NCBI RefSeq assembly: GCF_014646275.1
Contig: NZ_BMND01000003.1
Span: forward strand, 1-64,000
DNA from: Streptomyces kronopolitis
Lineage (GTDB): Bacteria > Actinomycetota > Actinomycetes > Streptomycetales > Streptomycetaceae
Reading direction: 5' to 3'
DNA: 64,000 nt
Shown piece after piece: positions 49,822 through 58,547 of this stretch. Each line of letters begins with the position of its first letter. Position 1 is the stretch's first letter. The notes under the pieces are model-generated. The model did not search any database and was not told the DNA's origin. It saw only the letters and a list, made by a program, of their open reading frames with translations. The position numbers and the translations under genes were made by a program.

Positions 49822-52014
49822 ATGAGCGCAGAGGCCACTGACCCTGGTAACCATGGAGCGGCGGCCCGCAAGCGCGGCCGCCGGCGACTGGAGCTCAGAG
49901 GACTGCGCCGGATCGGCCGCGCCGCACTCCTCGGCCCGGCCCCGCGCGACGGCCGCCCGCACGCCCTCGAACACGTCGCCAAGGTGCACCGCCGCCACCA
50001 CCCGGATGCGGACCTGGGAACCCTCACCCGGGCCTATCTGCTCGCCGAGTCCTCGCACCGCGGGCAGCTGCGCAAGAGCGGCGAGCCGTACATCACCCAC
50101 CCCCTCGCGGTGACCCTCATCCTCGCCGAACTCGGCGCGGAGACGACGACCTTGACCGCCTCCCTGCTCCACGACACCGTCGAGGACACGGAGGTGACGC
50201 TGGACCAGGTCCGCGAGCTGTTCGGGGACGAGGTCTGCTATCTCGTCGACGGCGTCACCAAGCTGGAGAAGGTCGGCTACGGCGCGGCCGCCGAGCCGGA
50301 GACCTTCCGCAAGATGCTGGTGGCGACGGGCAACGACGTCCGGGTGATGTCCATCAAGCTCGCCGACCGGTTGCACAACATGCGCACCCTGGGGGTGATG
50401 CGCCCCGAGAAGCAGGCCCGGATCGCCAAGGTGACCCGCGATGTGCTGATCCCGCTCGCCGAGCGGCTCGGCGTCCAGGCGCTGAAGGCCGAACTGGAGG
50501 ACCTGGTCTTCGCGATCCTCCACCCGGAGGAGTACGCCACCACCCGGGCCCTGGTCACCACCTTCGCCACCCGGCCCGATCCGCTCGCCGTCCTCGCCGG
50601 GCGGATCCGCGCGGTCCTGGCCGAGGCCGGGATCGACGCCGAAGTGCAGGTCCGCCCGCGGCACTTCGTCTCCGTGCACCGCGTACGCCTCGCGCGCCGC
50701 GAGCTGACCGGCGCGGATCTGGGGCGGCTGCTGGTGCTGGTGGCCGAGGACGCCGACTGCTACGCGGTCCTCGGTGAGCTGCACACCTGCTTCACCCCGG
50801 TCGTCTCCGAGTTCAAGGACTTCATCGCGGCCCCCAAGTTCAACCTCTACCAGTCGCTGCACACCGCGGTCACCGGCCCCTCGGGGGAGATCGCCGAGAC
50901 CCTGATCCGCACGCATCAGATGCACCGGGTCGCCGAGGCCGGCGTGATCGCGCTGGGCAATCCCTACGCGCCCACCGACGGCGCGGACGCCCCCGAGGGC
51001 GAGCGGGCCGACCCGACCCGACCCGGCTGGCTCTCCCGGCTGCTGGAGTGGCAGCGCGACACCCCCGACCCGGACACCTTCTGGACCTCGCTGCGCGACG
51101 ACCTCGCCCAGGACCGGGAGATCACGGTCTTCTGCGCCGACGCCCGGTCCGGCGGCTCGGCCGGCCCCGCGGGCGCCACCATCGGCCTGCCCGCCGGGGC
51201 CAGTTGCGTCGACGCCGCCTACGAGCGGCACGGCGAGGCCGCGCACTGCTGTATCGGCGCGCGGGTCAACGGCCGGCTCGCCACCCTCTCCACCGTCCTG
51301 CACGACGGCGACAGCCTGCAGCTGCTGATGGCCCCGGACTCCGCGGCCGGCCCGCTGCCCGAGTGGCTCGAACAGGCCCGCACGCCGGCCGCCCGGCTCG
51401 CCATCGCCCGGTGGCTGGCCGGCCGGCAGGAGCCCGGCGCCCGCCCGGCGGGGCACGGCGAGACGAGCGATGCGGTGCCCGCCGCCGACCGCCGCTCCGC
51501 GGGCCAGGACCGGCCCGGAGCGGACCCCGCCCCCGCCTCGCTGCTCGCGGTCGCCGACCTGCCGGGCGCGGCGGTCCGGCTGGCCGGCTGCTGCACCCCG
51601 GTGCCGCCGGACACCGTCACCGGCTTCGCCGTCCGGGGCGGCACGGTCACCGTGCACCGCGCCCTGTGCCCCGTCGTGGCGCGGATGGCCGCCACCGGCC
51701 GGCAGCCGGTCGGTGTGCGCTGGCGCGGCGCCGGGCACGGCGGCCACGGCTGCCGGGTCACCCTCCTGGCCGAGGCCTTCAGCCGGCCGCAGCTCCTGGC
51801 CGACCTCACCGAAGCCATCGCCTCCCAGGGCGCCGCCGTGGTGTCGGCCGCCGTCGAACCGCCGCACGAACAGCGCGTCCGGCACACCTACACGCTGCAT
51901 CTGCCGAACGCCGCCGGACTGCCGTCCCTGATGCGGGCCATGCGCCAAGTTCCGGGCGTGTTCGACGTGTTGCGCGCCGGGCGCGCCCGGCAGGCGGCCG
52001 TACTGGGCCCCTGA
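49822..52014 (+). CDS. rshA: RshA: RelA/SpoT homologue
   Basis: A 730-residue (p)ppGpp-family enzyme. The HD hydrolase domain has SHRGQLRKSGEPYITHPLAV and LLHDTVEDTE (His117, Asp118). The synthetase domain follows (~270-400) but is unusual. The FKDFIAAPKFNLYQSLHTAV block and the ETLIRTHQMH segment are kept, while the YDLxGIR-type region reads ADLGRLLVLVA. TGS and ACT-like regions complete the C-terminus. ATG 49822 has GGAGG upstream. Position and length match RshA of S. coelicolor, the second RelA/SpoT protein beside RelA. Hydrolase activity looks likely; strong synthetase activity less so. Confidence 0.88.
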   Translation: MSAEATDPGNHGAAARKRGRRRLELRGLRRIGRAALLGPAPRDGRPHALEHVAKVHRRHHPDADLGTLTRAYLLAESSHRGQLRKSGEPYITHPLAVTLILAELGAETTTLTASLLHDTVEDTEVTLDQVRELFGDEVCYLVDGVTKLEKVGYGAAAEPETFRKMLVATGNDVRVMSIKLADRLHNMRTLGVMRPEKQARIAKVTRDVLIPLAERLGVQALKAELEDLVFAILHPEEYATTRALVTTFATRPDPLAVLAGRIRAVLAEAGIDAEVQVRPRHFVSVHRVRLARRELTGADLGRLLVLVAEDADCYAVLGELHTCFTPVVSEFKDFIAAPKFNLYQSLHTAVTGPSGEIAETLIRTHQMHRVAEAGVIALGNPYAPTDGADAPEGERADPTRPGWLSRLLEWQRDTPDPDTFWTSLRDDLAQDREITVFCADARSGGSAGPAGATIGLPAGASCVDAAYERHGEAAHCCIGARVNGRLATLSTVLHDGDSLQLLMAPDSAAGPLPEWLEQARTPAARLAIARWLAGRQEPGARPAGHGETSDAVPAADRRSAGQDRPGADPAPASLLAVADLPGAAVRLAGCCTPVPPDTVTGFAVRGGTVTVHRALCPVVARMAATGRQPVGVRWRGAGHGGHGCRVTLLAEAFSRPQLLADLTEAIASQGAAVVSAAVEPPHEQRVRHTYTLHLPNAAGLPSLMRAMRQVPGVFDVLRAGRARQAAVLGP

Positions 52015-52159
52015 ACACCCCCGGGGGCCCGAAAAAGTGACGGACCGTCGGAAACCTCTCCGCCTGGCGGCGTAAGGCGGGCGCCCGATCCGCCGCCCGT
52101 TCGGGTGCCGTTTGCCGCCTCACCCGCGCCGGAGGGGGCCGCGTTGGTAGCCGTAGTGC

Positions 52160-53905
52160 ATGTCCCTTCCCCTGCGCCGCCCGCCCGGCGACCCCGCTCG
52201 CGCCGTCCCCGCCCGCGCTCCCCGTGCCCCGCGCGGCCGGCTCCGGTGGGCCGCCCGCCGGGCCGCCGTCCTCGGGTTGGCCGCCGCCTGCCTCGGCCTG
52301 ACCGTGCCGCCGTCGCCCGGCGGGGCGCAGGGCCTCGGCGACCGGCTCTTCCCCACCCTCGGCAACACCGGCTACGACGTCACGTCCTACGACGTCTCCC
52401 TGGACTACTCCGGCCACAACGACCGGCCGATGAACGTCACCACCGTGATCACCGCCGAGGCCACCGCCGAGCTGGACCACCTCAACCTCGACTTCGCCCG
52501 CGGCACCGTACGCTCCGTGACGATCGGCGGCCGCCCCGCCGGGCACGAGCAGCACGGTGAGGACCTCGTGCTCACCCCGGCCTTCCACGTCTCCCGGGGC
52601 CAGGAACTGAAGATCTCCGTCCAGCACACCACCGACCCGCGCGGCAAGGGCGACGGCGGCTGGATCCGGACCGCCGACGGGCTGGCGATGGCCAACCAGG
52701 CCGACGCCGCGCACCGGGTCTTCCCCTGCAACGACCACCCCTCCGACAAGGCCCTTTTCACCTTCCGCATCACCGCGCCCCAGCAGCTGACCGCCGTCGC
52801 CAACGGGCTGCCGCAGGGCACCGCCACCCGCGCGGCGCGCCGCACCTGGACCTACCGCACCAGCCACCCCATGGCGACCGAACTCGCCCAGGTCTCCATC
52901 GGGAAGTCCAGCGTGCTGCTGCGCAACGGCCCGCACGGGCTGCCGATCCGCGATGTCGTGCCGACCGCGGACCGCCCCGCCCTCGCGCGCTGGCTGGCCA
53001 GGACCCCCGACCACCTGGCCTGGATGGAGCGCAAGGTCGGCCCCTACCCCTTCGAGGCCTACGGGGTGCTGATCGCCGACGCCCGGACCGGCTTCGAGCT
53101 GGAGACCCAGACCCTCTCGCTCTTCGAGAAGCCGCTGTTCAGCGGCAACCAGCTGCCCGACTGGTACGTCGAGTCGGTGATGGTGCACGAGCTGGCCCAC
53201 CAGTGGTTCGGCGACAGCGTCAGCCCGCGCCGCTGGTCCGACGTCTGGCTCAACGAGGCCCACGCCACCTGGTACGAAGCCCTCTACGCCCAGGAGCGGG
53301 GCGACAAGCGGGCCTCCCTGGAGACGCGGATGCAGCGCGCCTACCAGCAGTCCAACGGCTGGCGCGCCGAGGGCGGGCCGCCCGCCGCACCCAAGGTCCC
53401 CAGCCCGGGGCAGAAGATCAGCATCTTCCGCCCGGTCGTCTACGACGGCAGTGCGCTGGTCCTGTACGCCCTGCGGCAGAAGATCGGCCCCGCGGCCTTC
53501 GAACGCCTGGAGCGTGAGTGGGTGGCCCGGCACCGCGACGGCGTGGCCGACACCGCCGACTTCGTCAAGCTGGCCTCCGAGGTCGCCGGGCAGAACCTCG
53601 ACGACTTCTTCCAGGGCTGGCTCTACAGCACCCGGACCCCGCCGATGCCGGGCCACCCGGACTGGCGCCCCGCGGGCGCGACGACCGCCCCCGTGCCGAA
53701 GGGCACAGCCGAGGCCCCGGCACCCAAGCCCGCGGCCCCCGCGCACAAGCCCGTGGCGCCCGTGCACAAGACGGTGGCCCCTGTGCGCAAGACCGCCGCT
53801 CCCGCTCCCGCGCCCAAGGGCACTGCCGGGACTCCTGTGGCCAAGGGGACCGGCGCGGCGTCCGGAGCCGGGGGAGCGGCCGCGAGGCCGGGAAAACCCG
53901 CGTGA
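52160..53905 (+). CDS. Secreted M1-family metallopeptidase
   Basis: A 581-residue protein. An N-terminal signal peptide with a twin-Arg-like basic region (RWAARRAAVLGLAAACLGL) precedes the M1 beta domain. The zinc site is HELAHQW (His343, Glu344, His347) with Glu366 in WLNEAHATWYE. The usual NEGFA reads NEAHA here. The substrate-amine motif is altered too, so it may not be a typical aminopeptidase. The last ~80 residues are an Ala/Pro/Lys-rich tail with repeats such as HKTVAPVRKT that could bind the wall. Confidence 0.88.
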   Translation: MSLPLRRPPGDPARAVPARAPRAPRGRLRWAARRAAVLGLAAACLGLTVPPSPGGAQGLGDRLFPTLGNTGYDVTSYDVSLDYSGHNDRPMNVTTVITAEATAELDHLNLDFARGTVRSVTIGGRPAGHEQHGEDLVLTPAFHVSRGQELKISVQHTTDPRGKGDGGWIRTADGLAMANQADAAHRVFPCNDHPSDKALFTFRITAPQQLTAVANGLPQGTATRAARRTWTYRTSHPMATELAQVSIGKSSVLLRNGPHGLPIRDVVPTADRPALARWLARTPDHLAWMERKVGPYPFEAYGVLIADARTGFELETQTLSLFEKPLFSGNQLPDWYVESVMVHELAHQWFGDSVSPRRWSDVWLNEAHATWYEALYAQERGDKRASLETRMQRAYQQSNGWRAEGGPPAAPKVPSPGQKISIFRPVVYDGSALVLYALRQKIGPAAFERLEREWVARHRDGVADTADFVKLASEVAGQNLDDFFQGWLYSTRTPPMPGHPDWRPAGATTAPVPKGTAEAPAPKPAAPAHKPVAPVHKTVAPVRKTAAPAPAPKGTAGTPVAKGTGAASGAGGAAARPGKPA

Positions 53906-54089
53906 CGCCCCTTCGCGGTCGTGGGACCATCATGGGGTCGGCTCCGGCCGGACCGGGGAATCTCCGGGACGGCTCGGACGTTGACACCTTCGACGGCCGC
54001 GGGCTCGTGGCGGCGGTCGTGGCACCACCGACAGTCCCGGTGGGGGCAGCAGTTCCCCGCCAGGGCTCACCGACGACGCAAAGGATCAA

Positions 54090-55577
54090 ATGACCTCCTC
54101 TTCTTCCCTTCCGCAGGACCGGCAGCGCCTCCCCGAGAGCCTTCGGGCCAACGCCCTGATGGAAGAGGACGTCGCCTGGAGCCACGAGATCGACGGGGAG
54201 CGTGACGGCGACCAGTACGACCGTTCCGCGCGTGCCGCGCTGCGCCGCGTGGCGGGCCTGTCCACCGAGCTGGAGGACGTCACCGAGGTCGAGTACCGGC
54301 AGCTCCGCCTGGAGCGCGTGGTGCTCGTCGGCGTCTGGACCACCGGCACGGTCCAGGAGGCGGACAACTCGCTCGCCGAGCTGGCCGCCCTGGCCGAGAC
54401 CGCCGGCGCCATGGTGCTCGACGGCGTCATCCAGCGCCGCGACAAGCCCGACCCGGCCACCTACATCGGCTCGGGCAAGGCCCTGGAGCTGCGCGACATC
54501 GTGCTCGAGTCCGGGGCGGACACCGTGGTCTGCGACGGTGAGCTGTCCCCGGGCCAGCTGATCCACCTCGAGGACGTCGTCAAGGTCAAGGTCGTCGACC
54601 GCACGGCCCTGATCCTCGACATCTTCGCCCAGCACGCCAAGTCCCGGGAGGGCAAGGCGCAGGTCTCGCTGGCGCAGATGCAGTACATGCTCCCCAGGCT
54701 CCGCGGCTGGGGCCAGTCGCTGTCCCGGCAGATGGGTGGCGGTGGCTCCGGTTCGTCCGGCGGCGGCATGGCCACCCGTGGTCCCGGTGAGACCAAGATC
54801 GAGACGGACCGCCGGCGGATCCGCGAGAAGATGGCGAAGATGCGCCGGGAGATCGCGGAGATGAAGACCGGCCGGGACATCAAGCGCCAGGAGCGCCGGC
54901 GCCACAAGGTCCCCTCGGTCGCCATCGCCGGATACACCAACGCCGGCAAGTCCTCGCTGCTCAACCGCCTCACCGGCGCCGGTGTCCTGGTGGAGAACGC
55001 CCTGTTCGCCACCCTGGACCCGACCGTCCGGCGGGCCGAGACGCCCAGCGGACGGCTCTACACCCTCGCCGACACCGTCGGCTTCGTCCGGCATCTGCCG
55101 CACCACCTCGTCGAGGCGTTCCGCTCCACGATGGAGGAGGTCGGCGAGTCCGATCTCATCCTGCATGTGGTCGACGGCTCGCATCCGGTCCCCGAGGAGC
55201 AGCTCGCGGCCGTGCGCGAGGTGATCCGGGACGTGGGCGCGACGGACGTGCCCGAGATCGTGGTCGTCAACAAGGCCGACGCGGCCGATCCGCTGGTGCT
55301 CCAGCGCCTGCTGCGCCAGGAGAAGCACGCCATCGCCGTCTCGGCCCGCACGGGCCAGGGCATGGCGGAACTGCTGGAGCTGCTCGACGAGGAACTTCCC
55401 CGGCCGCAGGTCGAGATCGAGGTGCTGGTGCCCTACACCCAGGGCGCCCTGGTCTCGCGGGCGCACGCCGAGGGCGAGGTCATCTCCGAGGAGCACACCG
55501 CCGACGGCACGGTCCTCAAGGCACGGGTCCACGCGGAACTCGCGGCCGAGTTCGAGCCGTTCGTGGCGGCGGCGTAA
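54090..55577 (+). CDS. hflX: Ribosome-associated GTPase HflX
   Basis: A 495-residue GTPase that splits or rescues ribosomes under stress. The N-terminal HflX domain includes PATYIGSGKALELRDIV. A Gly/Ser-rich glycine linker and a Lys/Arg coiled coil follow (~235-275). The G domain has GYTNAGKSSLLNRLTG (Lys287), DTVGFVRHLP and NKADAAD. It is transcribed alone and ends in a good terminator. It starts 184 bases after the M1 peptidase. Confidence 0.95.
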   Translation: MTSSSSLPQDRQRLPESLRANALMEEDVAWSHEIDGERDGDQYDRSARAALRRVAGLSTELEDVTEVEYRQLRLERVVLVGVWTTGTVQEADNSLAELAALAETAGAMVLDGVIQRRDKPDPATYIGSGKALELRDIVLESGADTVVCDGELSPGQLIHLEDVVKVKVVDRTALILDIFAQHAKSREGKAQVSLAQMQYMLPRLRGWGQSLSRQMGGGGSGSSGGGMATRGPGETKIETDRRRIREKMAKMRREIAEMKTGRDIKRQERRRHKVPSVAIAGYTNAGKSSLLNRLTGAGVLVENALFATLDPTVRRAETPSGRLYTLADTVGFVRHLPHHLVEAFRSTMEEVGESDLILHVVDGSHPVPEEQLAAVREVIRDVGATDVPEIVVVNKADAADPLVLQRLLRQEKHAIAVSARTGQGMAELLELLDEELPRPQVEIEVLVPYTQGALVSRAHAEGEVISEEHTADGTVLKARVHAELAAEFEPFVAAA

Positions 55578-55590
55578 CCGCGACCGCGCA

Positions 55591-55634
55591 GACGAAAGGC
55601 CCGCCCCCGGGAGACCGGGAGCGGGCCTTCGTCG
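55591..55634 (+). terminator. Terminator of hflX
   Basis: ACGAAAGGCCCGC pairs with GCGGGCCTTCGT (one A bulged) around a CCCCGGGAGACCGGGA top, 14 bases after the stop. It may serve the convergent peptidase gene too. Confidence 0.85.
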
Positions 55635-55680
55635 TGTCCGTGGACGAGCGGGGCGGCGCGCGGACGCCCTGCTCACCGCG

Positions 55681-56871
55681 CTACTGCTTGTTCGCCCACT
55701 TCTTGCTCATCCGGTCGAACATCGCCTTGGCCTCGGGACCCAGGTGCGGGCCGGCCGACCAGCGGGCCGGGCGCGGCCCCATCGACATGTTGGAGACCAG
55801 CACCGGCTTGCCGTCGGTGCCCTTGGCGAACCAGGGGCCGCCGGAGGAACCGCCGGTCATGGTGCAGCCGATCCGGTACATGGTCGGCTTGTTGGCGTCC
55901 ATCGACAGCCGGGTCGGCTTGTCGGTGCACTGCTGCTGCGCCGCACCGTCGAACGGCGGCTCGGCCGGGTAGCCCTGGGCCGTCAGGCTCGGGATCTTGG
56001 CCATCGCGGGTGCGTTGAAGTCGACTTGGTAGGCGCCGCCGGCGATCTCCTCCAGCGACTTGCCGCCGGTGTTCTCCTCCGGCTTCACGTGCATCAGCGC
56101 GAAGTCGTACGGGGCCATCGGCACACCGGGAACGGCGCCGCCGGCCTTGATCCACTCGTTGGACGTCGCCATGTCGTCGGCCCACCACTTGCCCGCGGGG
56201 ACGCGGTCCTCGTAGGGGGCGGTCTTCAACTTGTCGGCGGATCCGCCGTTCTTGTTGAAGTTCGGCACGAACATCATGTTGCGGTACCAGCCGCCGTTCT
56301 TGCCGGCGTGCACGCAGTGCGCCGCGGTCCACACCAGGTTGGACTTCCCGGGGTGCGCCGGGTCCTTGACGACCGTGGCGGAGCAGCGCGAGCCGCCCTC
56401 GGGGGTGCTGAACAGCAGCAGACCCACGCCGGGGGCGGTGGAGGTGTACGGGGTCCTGACGGCCCGGGCCGCGACGGGCGCGGGCTCAGGGTCGGTCTTG
56501 CCCTGGTCCTCGGAGATGTCCTCGGGCTTGCTGGGGTCCTGCGGCGGCTTGACCTTGTCGATCTTGTCCTTGTTCCAGAAGTCCTTGATGATCGGGTTGA
56601 TGAACTCCCCGGCCTCCCGGAGCCACTTGTCCCGGTCCCAGTTCTTCCACTCGCCGTTCTTCCACTTGTCCAGGTCGACGCCGTGTTCCTTGAGCTTGTC
56701 CTGGATGTCCTGAGGGATCTTGAACTCGCCCCCGCCCGTGGTGTCCTGGGCCGCGGACTGACTGGGCTTGGCGTCCGCGTTGTCGCCCTCGGGGCCGCAG
56801 CCGGTGGCGGTCAGTGCCACGACGGCGGTGAGGGCGGCGGCGGCCAGGACAGGCCGACGTATGGATCGCAT
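55681..56871 (-). CDS. Trypsin-like serine peptidase lipoprotein
   Basis: A 396-residue exported protein. The signal peptide ends in a lipobox LTATGC near residue 25. A charged linker with Trp/Lys/Asp repeats (DKWKNGEWKNWDRDKW) follows. The trypsin-like triad is His in VWTAAHCVHAG, Asp in YDFALMHV and Ser in TMTGGSSGGPWF. It probably acts on the outer face of the membrane. ATG 56871 has GGGGGA 9 bases upstream. It is convergent with hflX and divergent from the siderophore operon. Confidence 0.85.
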   Translation of the reverse strand: MRSIRRPVLAAAALTAVVALTATGCGPEGDNADAKPSQSAAQDTTGGGEFKIPQDIQDKLKEHGVDLDKWKNGEWKNWDRDKWLREAGEFINPIIKDFWNKDKIDKVKPPQDPSKPEDISEDQGKTDPEPAPVAARAVRTPYTSTAPGVGLLLFSTPEGGSRCSATVVKDPAHPGKSNLVWTAAHCVHAGKNGGWYRNMMFVPNFNKNGGSADKLKTAPYEDRVPAGKWWADDMATSNEWIKAGGAVPGVPMAPYDFALMHVKPEENTGGKSLEEIAGGAYQVDFNAPAMAKIPSLTAQGYPAEPPFDGAAQQQCTDKPTRLSMDANKPTMYRIGCTMTGGSSGGPWFAKGTDGKPVLVSNMSMGPRPARWSAGPHLGPEAKAMFDRMSKKWANKQ

Positions 56872-57152
56872 GGGTGAGTTCCCCCTGGTGATTCGGGCTG
56901 AGCCGGTGTGACGTGTGCGGTGCCGCGCCGGTCGGTTCTTGTCATGAACCCCAAGATTCCGGCGCAACACCCCACTATGCCGGTGACGATGGGGACGGCG
57001 GAACTCGGGTCCCCGGTTTCACGCCCGCAAGGATCTTGTCCTCAACCGTGATCCCGGGTCCCCGCCGTCGTTGGTACGTACGGGGGACGGCCGGGCTGCC
57101 CGCAGGGCCCGCGCGGCTTTCAGCCGCTCAGCAGCAGGAGGACACAACTGCC

Positions 57153-58547
57153 GTGGCGTTGACCGAATCCGTGCCGACGGCCGCGCCGCCGGCCCATGAA
57201 GGGATCCTGCGCCGGCAGTCCCTGCGCGAGTCCGCTGCCCGCACCTACGCCCGCTCGCTGCCCATCGTCCCGGTGCGCGCCCGGGGGCTGACCATCGAGG
57301 GCGCCGACGGCAGGCGCTATCTCGACTGCCTCTCCGGCGCCGGCACGCTGGCGCTCGGCCACAACCACCCCGTGGTGCTCGAGGCGATCCGCACCGTCCT
57401 CGACTCCGGGGCGCCGCTGCACATCCTCGACCTGGCCACGCCCGTCAAGGACGCCTTCATCACCGAGCTCTTCGCCACGCTCCCCAAGGAGTTGGCCGAA
57501 AAGGGGCGCATCCAGTTCTGCGGCCCGGCCGGCACGGACGCCGTCGAGGCCGCCTTCACCCTCGTCCGCACCGCGACCGGCCGGGAGGGGCTGATGGCCT
57601 TCTCCGGCGCGTACCACGGCATGACCGCCCAGGCGCTCGCCGCCTCCGGGGGAGCGCGGCACACCGGTGTGGTCCGGCTGCCCTATCCGTACGACTACCG
57701 CTGCCCGTTCGGCACCGGCGGCGCTCGCGGCGCCGAACTCGCCGCGCGCTGGACCCAAAGCCTGCTCGACGACCCGAAGAGCGGGGTGCCCGACCCGGCC
57801 GGGATGATCCTGGAACCGGTCCAGGGCGAGGGCGGCGTGATCCCCGCGCCGGACAGCTGGCTGCGGCGGATGCGGGAGCTCACCACCGAGCGGCGGATCC
57901 CGCTGATCGTGGACGAGGTGCAGACCGGCGTGGGCCGCACCGGCGCCTTCTGGGCCATCGAACACAGCGGCATCGTGCCCGATGTGCTGGTGCTGTCGAA
58001 GGCCATCGGCGGCAGCCTCCCGCTGGCCGTGATCGTCTACCGCGAGGAACTCGACGCCTGGCAGCCCGGCGCCCACGCGGGCACCTTCCGCGGCAACCAG
58101 CTGGCCATGGCCGCCGGCCGGGCCACCCTCGCGTACGTCCGGGAGAACGGCCTCGACCGGCGGGCCGGGGAGCTCGGCGCCCGGATGCTCGCCCGGCTCA
58201 CCGCCCTCGCCGCCGCCCACGACTGCATCGGCGACGTCCGCGGCCGAGGGCTGATGCTCGGGGTCGAGATCGTCGACCGGGACGCCGAGGCCGATGCCAC
58301 CGGCGCCCGCCCCGCCGACCCACGGCTCGCCGCCGCCGTCCAGCACGCCTGCCTGGACCGCGGCCTGATCGTCGAGCTGGGCGGCCGGCACTCCGCCGTC
58401 GTCCGGCTGCTGCCACCCCTGACCATCACCGACGAACAGGCGGACGCGATCCTCGACCGCCTCGCCGACGCCCTCACGGCGGCGGTCCGCACCACCCCCG
58501 GGCCCATGGGCCCGTCCCCCACGACCACGCGAGGCATCTCCCCATGA
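57153..58547 (+). CDS. Class III aminotransferase, diaminobutyrate-2-oxoglutarate type (RhbA-like)
   Basis: A 464-residue PLP enzyme. The PLP-lysine is Lys283 in VLVLSKAIGGSLPLAV. The cofactor pocket includes GTDAVEAAFTLVRTATG and VDEVQTGVGRTG. The family makes L-2,4-diaminobutyrate from aspartate semialdehyde. It is the first gene of the siderophore-type operon, with its stop overlapping the next start (ATGA). GTG 57153 has GGAGG 11 bases upstream. I found no iron box (TTAGG-type) between 56872 and 57152, so iron control is not evident. Confidence 0.88.
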   Translation: MALTESVPTAAPPAHEGILRRQSLRESAARTYARSLPIVPVRARGLTIEGADGRRYLDCLSGAGTLALGHNHPVVLEAIRTVLDSGAPLHILDLATPVKDAFITELFATLPKELAEKGRIQFCGPAGTDAVEAAFTLVRTATGREGLMAFSGAYHGMTAQALAASGGARHTGVVRLPYPYDYRCPFGTGGARGAELAARWTQSLLDDPKSGVPDPAGMILEPVQGEGGVIPAPDSWLRRMRELTTERRIPLIVDEVQTGVGRTGAFWAIEHSGIVPDVLVLSKAIGGSLPLAVIVYREELDAWQPGAHAGTFRGNQLAMAAGRATLAYVRENGLDRRAGELGARMLARLTALAAAHDCIGDVRGRGLMLGVEIVDRDAEADATGARPADPRLAAAVQHACLDRGLIVELGGRHSAVVRLLPPLTITDEQADAILDRLADALTAAVRTTPGPMGPSPTTTRGISP

